Assembly: GCA_964490725.1 (NCBI GenBank)
Contig: CAZBDU010000082.1
Span: forward strand, 1-25,257
DNA length: 25,257 bases
Reading direction: 5' to 3'
Source: CAZBDU01 sp964490725
Lineage (GTDB): Bacteria; Spirochaetota; Spirochaetia; SZUA-6; DRHE01
Under the pieces are notes generated by a model. The model saw only the letters and a program-made list of their open reading frames with translations, had not been told where the DNA came from and searched no databases. Every line of letters begins with the position of its first letter. Position 1 is the first letter of the stretch. The position numbers and the translations under genes are program-made. Shown one piece after another: positions 6,257 through 13,778 of this stretch.

Positions 6257-7018
6257 TCATTCGCTCCCGCGCGGACGTTTCTGCACGGAAGCCGCATTCG
6301 CCCTGCGGCGGTGCGCCATGTCCATGTGCTCCCCCATCGCCTTTGCCGCCCGATCGGGATCCCGCAAGCGCACTCCCTCCAGGATGCGCTCGTGCTCCCG
6401 CAGCGTCGTCTGGGCGCGCCGCTCCGGGGGCTGATCCTCGCCGAGCCTGCGCGTGAGGGTGATGATCTCCGGGGTGATGAGCCCGATCAGTGAGCCCAGC
6501 ACCGGGTTGTGCGAGCCTTCGGCGATCTTGAGATGGAACAGGTGGTCCTCCTCCAGACCGGAGCGACCGGCCAGCACCTCCGCACGGAACTCCTGGTACG
6601 CCTGGTCGATCTGCGCAAGGTCCGCCTGGCCGGCGCGAGCGGCGGCCAGCCGGGCGGCGTGCACCTCCAGCAGAGTGCGCACCTCCATCAGCGAGTCGAA
6701 ATCCCGGTGGGTCAGCGTGAGGATGTTGGAGATGAGCCCCTCCAGGGCCTTCACCCCCAGGCTGGCCACGATGGTGCCCCTCTGCGGGAGCGTCTTGAGC
6801 ACACCGTAGAACTCCAGCTTCCGCAGAGCTTCCCGGATGTGCCCGCGGCCCACTCCCAGCCGCTGGGCAAGAACGCGCTCGGAAGGCAGGCGCATCCCCG
6901 GCTTGAGCCTGCCGGAGGAAATCAACCCCTGGATCTGGCGGATGATCAGGTCCGCCGGCTTCTCGATCTCGATCTCCTGGAAGTACTCGACAGTGGTTTC
7001 TTCCCTGCGGTTTGACAA
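6257..7018 (-). CDS. GntR/FadR-family transcription regulator
   Basis: A 253-residue regulator. The N-terminal winged helix spans roughly residues 15-80, with GRLKPGMRLPSERVLAQRLGVGRGHIREALRKLEFYGVL, the classic GntR pattern. The C-terminal all-helical FadR/FCD-type ligand domain includes the Asp/His residues of the metal pocket (for example EDHLFHLKIAEGSHNP). Start TTG 7018 is chosen because GAGGA lies 8 nt upstream. TTG 7048 would add ten residues but has no ribosome site. It is the first gene of the minus-strand sugar importer run (56 bp to the binding protein) and diverges from the transketolase genes. A palindromic operator of the type bound by FadR-family proteins lies between, so it probably represses both units until a sugar-derived effector binds. 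Confidence 0.88.
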   Translation of the reverse strand: MSNRREETTVEYFQEIEIEKPADLIIRQIQGLISSGRLKPGMRLPSERVLAQRLGVGRGHIREALRKLEFYGVLKTLPQRGTIVASLGVKALEGLISNILTLTHRDFDSLMEVRTLLEVHAARLAAARAGQADLAQIDQAYQEFRAEVLAGRSGLEEDHLFHLKIAEGSHNPVLGSLIGLITPEIITLTRRLGEDQPPERRAQTTLREHERILEGVRLRDPDRAAKAMGEHMDMAHRRRANAASVQKRPRGSE

Positions 7019-7062
7019 GGCACCCGTCCTCGTGCTACGCTTCGCCAACTGACTGACCAGCC

Positions 7063-7076
7063 ACTGGTAAACCAGT
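7063..7076. promoter_or_regulatory. Palindromic operator for the GntR regulator
   Basis: ACTGGT-AA-ACCAGT is a perfect 14-bp inverted repeat in the gap between the divergent regulator and transketolase genes. It contains TGGT..ACCA, the core seen in operators of several FadR-subfamily regulators (PdhR and LldR use TGGTNNNACCA). Its place abutting a possible transketolase -35 box fits repression in both directions. Binding by the neighbouring regulator is inferred. Confidence 0.65.
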
Positions 7077-7104
7077 TGGCCTCCATTCTACCAGAGCCTA
7101 TGCC
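7076..7104 (+). promoter_or_regulatory. Possible transketolase promoter
   Basis: TTGGCC (7076-7081) and TATGCC (7099-7104) are spaced 17 bp, giving 4/6 and 3/6 matches to the sigma-70 boxes. The -35 box touches the palindromic operator. The match is modest. Confidence 0.35.
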
Positions 7105-7145
7105 CGCTGGCAAGGCTTTGCGGGGAGAAATGGGAGGAATCGCAT

Positions 7146-8015
7146 ATGAACGAGCCCGCCACTGTGAGCCACGCGCAGGCGGCCGGCATGGTGCAGCTGA
7201 GCCGCCTGGCCTGGGAGCTGCGCCTGGAGGCCCTGCGCATGATCCACCGGGCCGGCTCGGGGCACCCCGGGGGGTCGCTGTCCGCCGCGGAGATCCTCAC
7301 CGCTCTGTATTTCCGGGTGGCCAGGGTGGATCCGGGGCGGCCCTCGTGGGCCGGGCGGGACAGGATCTTCGTCTCCAAGGGGCACTGTGCGCCGCTCTAC
7401 TACGCGGCTCTGGCCCGGCGCGGCTTCTTTCCCACAGAGGAGCTGACCGGCTTCCGCCGCTTGGGCAGCCGCCTGCAGGGTCATCCGGACCGCAACAAGC
7501 TCCCGGGAGTGGAGATGTCCTCCGGTCCCCTCGGGCTGGGCGCCTCGGTGGCGGTGGGCTGCGCCCTGGGCCTGCGCCAGCAGGGGGTGAAAGCCCGGAC
7601 CTTCTGCCTCCTGGGGGACGGGGAGATCCAGGAAGGGATCGTTTGGGAGGCCGCTCTGGCCGCGAGCAAATACGCGCTGAACGCGCTGAGCTTCATCGTA
7701 GACTGCAATCGCTACCAGTTGAGCGGTGCGGTGGCGGAGGTGCTGCCCCTGGAGCCGCTGGCCGGCAAGTGGCGGAGCTTCGGCTGGGAGGTGCGGCTGG
7801 CCGACGGCCACGACGTGGAGCAGGTGGTGGAGGCTCTGGAAAGCCCGCCCGCAGGGCGCCCCCTGGCGGTGATTGCCCGCACGGTGAAGGGCAAAGGGGT
7901 CTCCTTCATGGAGGACAGCAGCGCCTGGCACGGCAGGGCCCCAACAGAGGAAGAGATGGCCGTCGCCGAGCGGGAGATCCTGGAGCGGCTGGCCGCGCTG
8001 GAGGGCCGCAGATGA
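7146..8015 (+). CDS. Transketolase, N-terminal (TPP-binding) subunit
   Basis: A 289-residue protein equal to the first third of a full transketolase. HRAGSGHPGGSLSAAEILTALYF (about 34-56) is the N-terminal family signature. GDGEIQEGIVWEAALAASKYALNALSFIVDCN is the thiamine-diphosphate/Mg motif (GDG to N, about 157-189). It works with the separate C-terminal subunit encoded next; a 4-bp ATGA overlap implies coupled synthesis of equal amounts. ATG 7146 has GGGAGGAA 7 nt upstream. Split transketolases are common in bacteria and archaea. Here the pair is controlled together with a sugar importer, suggesting a role in catabolism of the imported sugar rather than housekeeping. A related ketolase-type activity cannot be ruled out. 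Confidence 0.93.
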   Translation: MNEPATVSHAQAAGMVQLSRLAWELRLEALRMIHRAGSGHPGGSLSAAEILTALYFRVARVDPGRPSWAGRDRIFVSKGHCAPLYYAALARRGFFPTEELTGFRRLGSRLQGHPDRNKLPGVEMSSGPLGLGASVAVGCALGLRQQGVKARTFCLLGDGEIQEGIVWEAALAASKYALNALSFIVDCNRYQLSGAVAEVLPLEPLAGKWRSFGWEVRLADGHDVEQVVEALESPPAGRPLAVIARTVKGKGVSFMEDSSAWHGRAPTEEEMAVAEREILERLAALEGRR

Positions 8016-8980
8016 CGGGGCAGACCGGGCGGCGCATCCTCAGGGACACCTACGGGGAGGCCCTGGTGGCCCTGGGCCAGGCGAATCCCCGGGTGGTGGT
8101 GGTGGACGCGGACATGTCCACCGGCACCATGACCTGCTGGTTCCGGCAGCGCTTCTCCGAGCGGTTCTATGACGTGGGGGTGGCCGAGCAGAACCTGGTG
8201 GGGGTGGCGGCTGGCCTGAGCCTGGCCGGGCTGATCCCCTTCGCCAACACCTTCGCCTGGCTTCTGACCCTGCGGGCAGGCGACTCGCTCAGGACCCTGG
8301 TCTCCTACGCGCGGACCAACGTCAAGCTGATGGCCGGCTACGGCGGCTTCTCCGGTCCCATGGACGGGGCCACCCACCAGTCTATCGCGGACCTGGCGGT
8401 GGTGCGGGCCCTCCCGGGGATGACGGTGGCCGTGGCCAGCGATCACCGCATGGTGCGGGCGCTGCTGCCGGCCATCGCCGATCACGACGGACCGGTCTAC
8501 TTCCGCCTCAGCCGCGCGGTGGTGCCGGACATCCACCCTCCGGAGCAGCCCTTCCGCCTGGGAGCGGGCATCGTGCTGCGTCCCGGCACGGACGTCAGCC
8601 TGCTGTTCGCCGGCACCCTGGGCGAGCGCGTGCTCCAGGCCGCGGAGCTGCTGGAGCGCCGGGGAGTGAGCGCCTCCGTGGTGGAGGTGCACACCCTGAA
8701 ACCCCTGGACCGGGACCTGATCCTGGAGGAGGCCGGGCGCACCGGCGCGGTGGTGACCTGCGAGGAGCACAGCGTCATCGGCGGCCTGGGAAGCGCGGTG
8801 GCGGAGCTGCTGGGCGAGCACCTGCCGGTGCCGGTGGTGCCGGTGGGTGTGCGCGACACCTACGGGGAGACCGGCCCCCACGAGCAGCTCCTGGATCGCT
8901 ACGGGATGGGGGTGGCGGACATCGTCTCCGCAGCGGAGCGGGCGCTGGGAGCCGGGGAGCGCGCGCCGCTGCGACAGTAG
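8012..8980 (+). CDS. Transketolase, C-terminal subunit
   Basis: A 322-residue protein with the pyrimidine-binding and C-terminal domains of transketolase/DXS-like enzymes. RFYDVGVAEQNLVGVAAGLSLAG carries the conserved Glu that activates thiamine diphosphate (about residues 51-73). GGFSGPMDGATHQSIADLAVVRALPGMTV follows. The C-terminal domain has VTCEEHSVIGGLGSAVAELL (about 249-268). It begins inside the stop of the N-terminal subunit (ATGA) and ends 42 bp before the convergent livF gene. It forms the active enzyme with the N-terminal subunit in the cytoplasm and moves two-carbon units between sugar phosphates. Confidence 0.93.
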   Translation: MTGQTGRRILRDTYGEALVALGQANPRVVVVDADMSTGTMTCWFRQRFSERFYDVGVAEQNLVGVAAGLSLAGLIPFANTFAWLLTLRAGDSLRTLVSYARTNVKLMAGYGGFSGPMDGATHQSIADLAVVRALPGMTVAVASDHRMVRALLPAIADHDGPVYFRLSRAVVPDIHPPEQPFRLGAGIVLRPGTDVSLLFAGTLGERVLQAAELLERRGVSASVVEVHTLKPLDRDLILEEAGRTGAVVTCEEHSVIGGLGSAVAELLGEHLPVPVVPVGVRDTYGETGPHEQLLDRYGMGVADIVSAAERALGAGERAPLRQ

Positions 8981-8985
8981 CAGCC

Positions 8986-9019
8986 AGCCCGCTCACCCGC
9001 CAGGCGGGCGAGCCGGGCT
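8986..9019. terminator. Shared hairpin between convergent genes
   Basis: AGCCCGCTC (8986-8994) pairs with GAGC-C-GGGCT (9010-9019, one bulge), and CCCGCC (8996-9001) pairs with GGCGGG (9003-9008). This strong hairpin lies between the transketolase stop and the livF stop, so it can serve as a bidirectional 3' end. There is no T-run on either strand. Confidence 0.55.
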
Positions 9020-9022
9020 CGG

Positions 9023-9733
9023 CTACAGGCCCAGGTAGTGCTTCTTCACGTGCTCGCTGCCTGCCAGCTCCGCTCCCGTGCCCTCCATGGCGATGCGCCC
9101 ATTCTCCAGCACGTACCCCCGGTCGCACACCTCCAGGGCGTAGGTGGTGTTCTGCTCCACCAGGAGCATCGTCAGCCCACGCTCCTTCAGCGTGCCCAGC
9201 CGCTCGTAGATGCTGTCGATCAGGTTGGGGGCCAGGCCCAGGGAGGGCTCGTCCAGCAGCAGCAGCCTGGGCCTGGAGATCAGCCCCCTGCCGATGGCCA
9301 GCATCTGCTTCTCCCCGCCGCTCAGCGTCTTGGCCAGCTGGCCGGCCCTCCGGCGCAGGGCCGGGAACAGCTCGAAGATCTCCTCCAGGGCCCTGCCTTT
9401 GAGGATGTGCCGGGCGCAGTAGGCGCCCATCAGCAGGTTCTCCTGCACGGACATGTTGGCGAACAGCCTCCCCCCCTCAGGGACGTAGGAGATGCCCTGC
9501 CGCGTGACCCGGTGCGGAGCGGTGTTGGCGATGTCCCTGCCCAGGAAATCGATTTCGCCCGAGTAGGAGCACAGCAGCCCGCAGACGTTCTTCAGCAGGG
9601 TGCTCTTCCCGGCGCCGTTGGGGCCGATCACCGCCACCACCTCCCCCTCGCCCACGTGGAAGCTCACCTCCCGGAGGATGGGCACCTTGCCGTAGCCGGC
9701 GTTCAGTTCCTTGACGTCCAGGAGCCTGTTCAT
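9023..9733 (-). CDS. livF: Branched-chain-amino-acid-type ABC ATPase LivF
   Basis: A 236-residue ATPase with Walker A GPNGAGKST (about 37-45), ABC signature LSGGEKQML (about 137) and Walker B LLLLDEPSLGL. The family pattern, including SYVPEGGRLFANMSVQENLLMGAY, is that of LivF. It is the last gene of the minus-strand Liv run and overlaps livG by 4 bp (ATGA). With LivG it powers LivHM at the inner membrane. Family membership does not fix the substrate: Liv-type systems also move urea, amides and other nitrogen compounds. Confidence 0.95.
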   Translation of the reverse strand: MNRLLDVKELNAGYGKVPILREVSFHVGEGEVVAVIGPNGAGKSTLLKNVCGLLCSYSGEIDFLGRDIANTAPHRVTRQGISYVPEGGRLFANMSVQENLLMGAYCARHILKGRALEEIFELFPALRRRAGQLAKTLSGGEKQMLAIGRGLISRPRLLLLDEPSLGLAPNLIDSIYERLGTLKERGLTMLLVEQNTTYALEVCDRGYVLENGRIAMEGTGAELAGSEHVKKHYLGL

Positions 9734-10461
9734 CGCAGCGCCTTGGTTCCCAGGTAGGCCGCGATGACCCGCTCGTTGGAGCTGATCTGGGCGGGGGTGC
9801 CTTGCGCGATCAGCTCGCCATAGTCCAGGACCACAATGCGCTCGCAGATCCCCATCACCATCTTCATCACGTGCTCCACGATGCAGAGGGTCAGCTTCCG
9901 TTCCTCCTTGAGGCTAAGTAGCATCTCCATCAGCTCGGCAAGCTCCGTGGCGTTGAGCCCGGCGCCGGCCTCGTCCAGCAGCAGCAGCCGCGGCTCCGTG
10001 GCTACCGAGCGGGCGATCTCCACGCGGCGCAGCATGGCCAGGCCCAGGTCCTCGCAGCGGCGATCGCGCCAGTCCTCCAGCCGGAAGAAGCTCAAGGTGC
10101 GCTCCACCTGGCCGTCCACCTCTTTTTCCTCGTGACGGTTGTAGGCGCCCACACGGATGGCCTCCGCCACGGTCATGTTCGGGAAGGCCCGGGTCACCTG
10201 AAAGGTGCGGGACATCCCCAGCCGGCAGATGCGGTAGGGCTCCATCCCGGCGATCTCCTGCTCCATGAACCGGACGCTTCCCCGGTCGGGACGCGCCAGG
10301 CCGGTCAGGGCGTTGAACAGGGTGGTCTTGCCGGCTCCGTTCGGCCCGATCAGACCCAGGACCTCCCCCTCGCCGATGGCGAAGCTCACATTGTTGACCG
10401 CCAGAAGGCTGCCGAAGGACTTGGTCAGGTTGCTGACCCTGAGGATGGCTCGATCGGGCAT
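9730..10461 (-). CDS. livG: Branched-chain-amino-acid-type ABC ATPase LivG
   Basis: A 243-residue ATPase. ATG 10461 is chosen because AAGGAG sits 5 nt upstream; GTG at 10467 would lie on top of that site. Walker A is GPNGAGKTT (about 37-45), and the LivG-specific segment GLARPDRGSVRF and MSRTFQVTRAFPNMTVAEAI are present. The signature motif is odd: where LSYGQQRRLEIAR is usual it reads LGLAMLRRVEIAR, so the signature glycine is gone, followed by an intact Walker B LLLLDEAGAGLN. I recall similar LTLA-type variants in some LivG homologues, so this need not mean loss of function. It overlaps livF (ATGA), and livM ends within its start region. Confidence 0.93.
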   Translation of the reverse strand: MPDRAILRVSNLTKSFGSLLAVNNVSFAIGEGEVLGLIGPNGAGKTTLFNALTGLARPDRGSVRFMEQEIAGMEPYRICRLGMSRTFQVTRAFPNMTVAEAIRVGAYNRHEEKEVDGQVERTLSFFRLEDWRDRRCEDLGLAMLRRVEIARSVATEPRLLLLDEAGAGLNATELAELMEMLLSLKEERKLTLCIVEHVMKMVMGICERIVVLDYGELIAQGTPAQISSNERVIAAYLGTKALR

Positions 10462-10463
10462 GC

Positions 10464-11447
10464 TCACTCCTTGGTGACCCGCGCGGTGAGCCGGTCGTAG
10501 GCTTTCTGCACCAGCGAGCCGATCCCCTGGGGCCGGAACAGGGCAATGACGATCAACACCACCGCGTAGATCGCCAGGTGCAGCCCCTCCAGCTGGCTGC
10601 CTACGCTGGCCCGCAGCAGCTCACGGCCGCTCACCAGGATCAGGGCGGCCAGCAGTGGCCCGTAGATGACCGCCGAGCCTCCCACGATCCCCAGGATGGC
10701 CACCTCCAGGCTGATCACGGCGGAGAAGAAGTTGGGATGCAGGAACCCGTACAGACAGGCATACACCGCACCCAACACCCCGGCGATGAAGGCGTAGATG
10801 CACAGCGCCTTCAGCTTGCTGGTTCTGGCGTCCACGCCCAGAACCTCTGCGGCCTCCTCGTCGTCTCCCAGGGCCAGCAGGTGGTAGCCCAGGCGGGTGC
10901 GGCGGATGCGGCGGTTGACCGCCAGCGCCGCCAGGAGGATGGCCAGGATCAGGTAGTAGTAGGGGATGTAGGAGGCGAAGCGCAGGTGGTACAGCGACCA
11001 GCGGTGGAAGGGGATGTAGCGCTCCGTCGGCCCGCCCACCTGCTCCCACATGAGAAAGGCCGCCCGCAGCACCAGCACCAGCGCCGCCGAGGAGAGGGCG
11101 TACCACACCTCCCGCACCTTGAAGCGGAACAGCGGGTAGCCGATGACCAGGGCGAAGGCCGCCGCCACCAGGCCGCCCAGGATCATCCCCGCCCAGGGGG
11201 TGACGTTCCAGCGGATCAGGAGGGTGCCGGAGGTGAAGGCGCCCAGCCCCAGATACGCTCCGGCGGCCAGATCGAACTGGCCGCCCATGCCGCCGATGAT
11301 GTTCCAGGCCGTCGCCAGGGCGGCGTAGAGGATCACCGTGGTCAGCAGCACCAGGTTGTACTGATTGGACCTCATCAGGATGGGCAGCACCAAGGCCACC
11401 ACCAGCAGCACCACCCCCGGGGCCATCCGAACGGCTCGGCGGCTCAT
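10464..11447 (-). CDS. livM: Branched-chain-amino-acid-type ABC permease LivM
   Basis: A 327-residue inner-membrane permease with about nine to ten hydrophobic segments, starting MSRRAVRMAPGVVLLVVALVLP. The conserved NIIGGMGGQFDLAAGAYLGLGAFTSG segment (about 48-73) corresponds to the family's GxxGQxSLGHAAFFGIGAY, and YHLLALGDDEEAAEVLGVD corresponds to the cytoplasmic loop that contacts the ATPase. The ATG overlaps the livH stop (TGATG at 11447). It forms the channel with LivH. Confidence 0.93.
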   Translation of the reverse strand: MSRRAVRMAPGVVLLVVALVLPILMRSNQYNLVLLTTVILYAALATAWNIIGGMGGQFDLAAGAYLGLGAFTSGTLLIRWNVTPWAGMILGGLVAAAFALVIGYPLFRFKVREVWYALSSAALVLVLRAAFLMWEQVGGPTERYIPFHRWSLYHLRFASYIPYYYLILAILLAALAVNRRIRRTRLGYHLLALGDDEEAAEVLGVDARTSKLKALCIYAFIAGVLGAVYACLYGFLHPNFFSAVISLEVAILGIVGGSAVIYGPLLAALILVSGRELLRASVGSQLEGLHLAIYAVVLIVIALFRPQGIGSLVQKAYDRLTARVTKE

Positions 11448-12307
11448 CACTTCCTCCCAAACAGGCCGCGGGGACGCAGCCAGAGCACCAGCACGAAGAT
11501 GACGTAGACCACCAGCAGCCGGGCGCGGGGGTCCCACATCCCTATGGCCAGGGACTCGGCCACGCCCACGATGATCCCCGCAATCAGCAGGCCCATGGTG
11601 GAGCCCAGGCCGGCCAGGGCCAGGATGCAGAAGCTCAGGAGCCCGAACTTGAGGCCCATGGTGGGGTCCACCTGCTGGAAGGTCATCAGCATGGTTCCCG
11701 CGATGGCCGTCAGGCCGGAGCCCAGCCCGAAGGCCAGCGCGAAGGTCCACTTGAAGTTCACCCCCATCAGGGAGGCGGCGTCCAGGTCGTCCGATGTGGC
11801 CCGAATGGCCCTTCCCGGCCAGGTCCTGGCCATGAACAACGCCACGATCAGGGTGGCCCCGACGCTGACCAGCGCCGAGATGAGCCGGGAAGCCGTGATG
11901 GTGTAGGGACCCAGCAGGATGGTGCCCTGCACGATGGAGTGCGGCAGCGCCCGCGGCCGGGCCTCCCAGAGGATCTGGGCCACCGCCCGCAGGAGCGTCA
12001 TCAGCCCCACCGTCACGGCGATCTGGGTGATGTACTTCTGCCGCAGCGTCTTGTGGATGATCAGATAGTAAGTGAGGATCCCGAACAGGAACAGAAGCGG
12101 GAAGGTCACCGCCGCAGTGGCCACGGTGTCGATGGACCAGAAGGTGCTCACCCAGAAGGTGAAGTACATGGCGAGCATCACGAAATCGCCGTGGGCGAAG
12201 TTGACGATGTTCATGACGCCGAAGATGATCGACAGCCCCAGGGCGATGAGGCCGTAGATGCACCCCATCATGGCGCCGTTGATCACGTTCTGCACGACAG
12301 CGACCAC
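11447..12307 (-). CDS. livH: Branched-chain-amino-acid-type ABC permease LivH
   Basis: A 286-residue permease. Start GTG 12307 has GGAGG 4 nt upstream. The N-terminal INGAMMGCIYGLIALGLSIIFGVMNIVNFAHGDFVMLAMY is the hallmark of LivH (about 9-48), and GRAIRATSDDLDAASLMGVN is the ATPase-contacting loop. It lies 102 bp after the binding-protein gene, with a hairpin in the gap, and is coupled to livM by TGATG. Confidence 0.94.
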   Translation of the reverse strand: MVAVVQNVINGAMMGCIYGLIALGLSIIFGVMNIVNFAHGDFVMLAMYFTFWVSTFWSIDTVATAAVTFPLLFLFGILTYYLIIHKTLRQKYITQIAVTVGLMTLLRAVAQILWEARPRALPHSIVQGTILLGPYTITASRLISALVSVGATLIVALFMARTWPGRAIRATSDDLDAASLMGVNFKWTFALAFGLGSGLTAIAGTMLMTFQQVDPTMGLKFGLLSFCILALAGLGSTMGLLIAGIIVGVAESLAIGMWDPRARLLVVYVIFVLVLWLRPRGLFGRK

Positions 12308-12332
12308 GGTTCCTCCAGGAAATCATCAAACG

Positions 12333-12365
12333 GCCTGGCCAGGAAGCACCGCTGCCTGGCCAGGC
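12333..12365 (-). terminator. Hairpin between livJ-like gene and livH
   Basis: GCCTGGCCAGG (12333-12343) and CCTGGCCAGGC (12355-12365) form a perfect 11-bp stem with an 11-nt loop. Each arm is itself built on the palindrome CCTGGCCAGG. It lies between the binding-protein stop and the livH start, fitting partial termination or message protection that keeps the binding protein abundant. Confidence 0.6.
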
Positions 12366-12409
12366 TGGTTCAGTGTTGTGAGTGCGGTGCTACGCGCTCA
12401 GGGCCGGCT

Positions 12410-13678
12410 TCAGTAGCTCGCATCCGGCCTGGGGTACACCGCCTTGGTCTCGGCCGCGTCGAACGGCCAGACCACCTTGGGCTCCCCGTTTTGAACCTGC
12501 AGGATCACCGCGCGGGCGTGAGGGTTGTCGCCGGTCCCGGTGAAGGTGATCCGGCTGCCCGGGAAGGTCTCTACCGCCGGGCCGTCCTTCAGGTCCAGCT
12601 GCAGCATGGCCTGGCGGATGTTGTCCGGGTTCAGCGGATCCTCGGGGAAGAGCTTCCCGGACAGCTCCAGCGCCTCCTTCAACACCCAGGTGGTGTAGTA
12701 GTCCATGCCGCCCGCCTCGGTGGGGATGTGCCCCGCCTCGGCGGTGAAGTCCTTGACGAACTTCCGGTTCTGCGGGGTGTCCTTGGCCGGGTTGTAGCTG
12801 TAGGTGTTGGCGTAGCCCTCGGCGGTGCTGCTCAGCGCCTCGATGGAGCCGGGGTCGGTGTATCCGCACGCCCCCATCCCTTCGATGAAGGCCGGAATCT
12901 TGCCCGCTTCCTTGAAGGTCTGCGCGAACAGGATGGCATCCGAGAAGTAGGGGCAGTGCACCACCAGGTCCGGCTTTGCCGCGGCGATGTCTCCGACGAT
13001 CGAAGAAACGTCGGCGATGTCGTAGGGGTACTCCCGCTGGTAGACCACGGTCAAACCGTTGTTGAGGGCCGCGTCCACCGCACCCAGGGCGTTGCTGCGG
13101 CCGAAGGCGGAGTCCTCGTTCAGGATCGCCACACGCTTCAGCGGCACTCCGGCCTCCTTGGCGGCCGCCACGGCGAACTCGATCGCCGTGGCGCCGTGCT
13201 GGCTGGCCTTGGGACCCGGCCTGAACAGGTACTGGCGCCCCATAGCCGTGACGCTGTCCACCAGGGCGTCCACCATCAGAATGACCTTCTCCCGCTCGGT
13301 CACCTCCGAGGCCGCCACGGTCAGCCTGGAGATGTACAGGCCGACGATGGCCACAGGGTGGTTCTTGCTGATGATGCTCTCCGCCCCCAGCTTGGCGGTG
13401 TCGGCGTTCTCGCCGCAGTCCTCCACCGCCAGCTCCAGGGGGATGCCCCCGAGGCTCTTGATGCCGCCGGCCTCGTTGATGTGGCGGACCGCGATCTCCG
13501 TGCCCAGCCGGGCCTCTTTGCCGAACACGGCGTGGGCGCCAGTCAGCGGCTCCAGGGAACCGATGACGATCTTCTCGGGAAGCTTCTTGGGCCCCGTCTC
13601 CTTCTGCGCACCGGCGAACGCAACGGCCCCCGCCAGCAGCAGAACAGCCACTACGGATAGAACTCGTGTCCTTGTCAT
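12410..13678 (-). CDS. Liv-type periplasmic substrate-binding protein
   Basis: A 422-residue type I periplasmic binding protein. ATG 13678 is chosen because AAGGAGGT lies a few bases upstream and a signal peptide follows directly (MTRTRVLSVVAVLLLAGAVAFAGAQKE), whose end resembles spirochaete exported proteins. KIVIGSLEPLTGAHAVFGKEARLGTEIAVRHINEAGGI (about 36-73) is the ligand-binding family start. SIISKNHPVAIVGLYIS and RVAILNEDSAFGRSNALGAVDAAL match the fold's later strands. It is the first gene of the transporter operon. A TATAAT promoter lies just upstream. The substrate is unknown; the amidinohydrolase and hydantoinase upstream hint at a nitrogen-rich compound such as an amidino or ureido acid. 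Confidence 0.93.
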   Translation of the reverse strand: MTRTRVLSVVAVLLLAGAVAFAGAQKETGPKKLPEKIVIGSLEPLTGAHAVFGKEARLGTEIAVRHINEAGGIKSLGGIPLELAVEDCGENADTAKLGAESIISKNHPVAIVGLYISRLTVAASEVTEREKVILMVDALVDSVTAMGRQYLFRPGPKASQHGATAIEFAVAAAKEAGVPLKRVAILNEDSAFGRSNALGAVDAALNNGLTVVYQREYPYDIADVSSIVGDIAAAKPDLVVHCPYFSDAILFAQTFKEAGKIPAFIEGMGACGYTDPGSIEALSSTAEGYANTYSYNPAKDTPQNRKFVKDFTAEAGHIPTEAGGMDYYTTWVLKEALELSGKLFPEDPLNPDNIRQAMLQLDLKDGPAVETFPGSRITFTGTGDNPHARAVILQVQNGEPKVVWPFDAAETKAVYPRPDASY

Positions 13679-13712
13679 GGCCACCTCCTTCTGGTTTTTT
13701 GGTATTCCGCTC

Positions 13713-13741
13713 ATTATACAGAGCCCCCGCCACACCGTCCA
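13713..13741 (-). promoter_or_regulatory. Promoter of the Liv-type operon
   Basis: On the minus strand the -10 box is a perfect TATAAT (13718-13713). The -35 box TGGACG (13741-13736, 4/6 match) lies 17 bp upstream. The predicted start is near 13706, giving a leader of about 28 nt that carries the strong AAGGAGGT site. Confidence 0.7.
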
Positions 13742-13778
13742 CGCGGGAGCGGGTTTTCCTTTACTTTGTTGCTCAGGC

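Noticed and set aside
7076..8980. A 634-codon plus-strand frame spanning both transketolase subunit genes
   Set aside because: Its first part is an out-of-frame reading of the N-terminal subunit (Gly/Arg/Pro-rich, no motif); only the part from 8012 is real. The real N-terminal subunit is in another frame and overlaps by ATGA.
10464..12329. A 621-codon minus-strand frame over livM and livH
   Set aside because: The first half is a shadow of livH in the wrong frame. The true livM begins at 11447.
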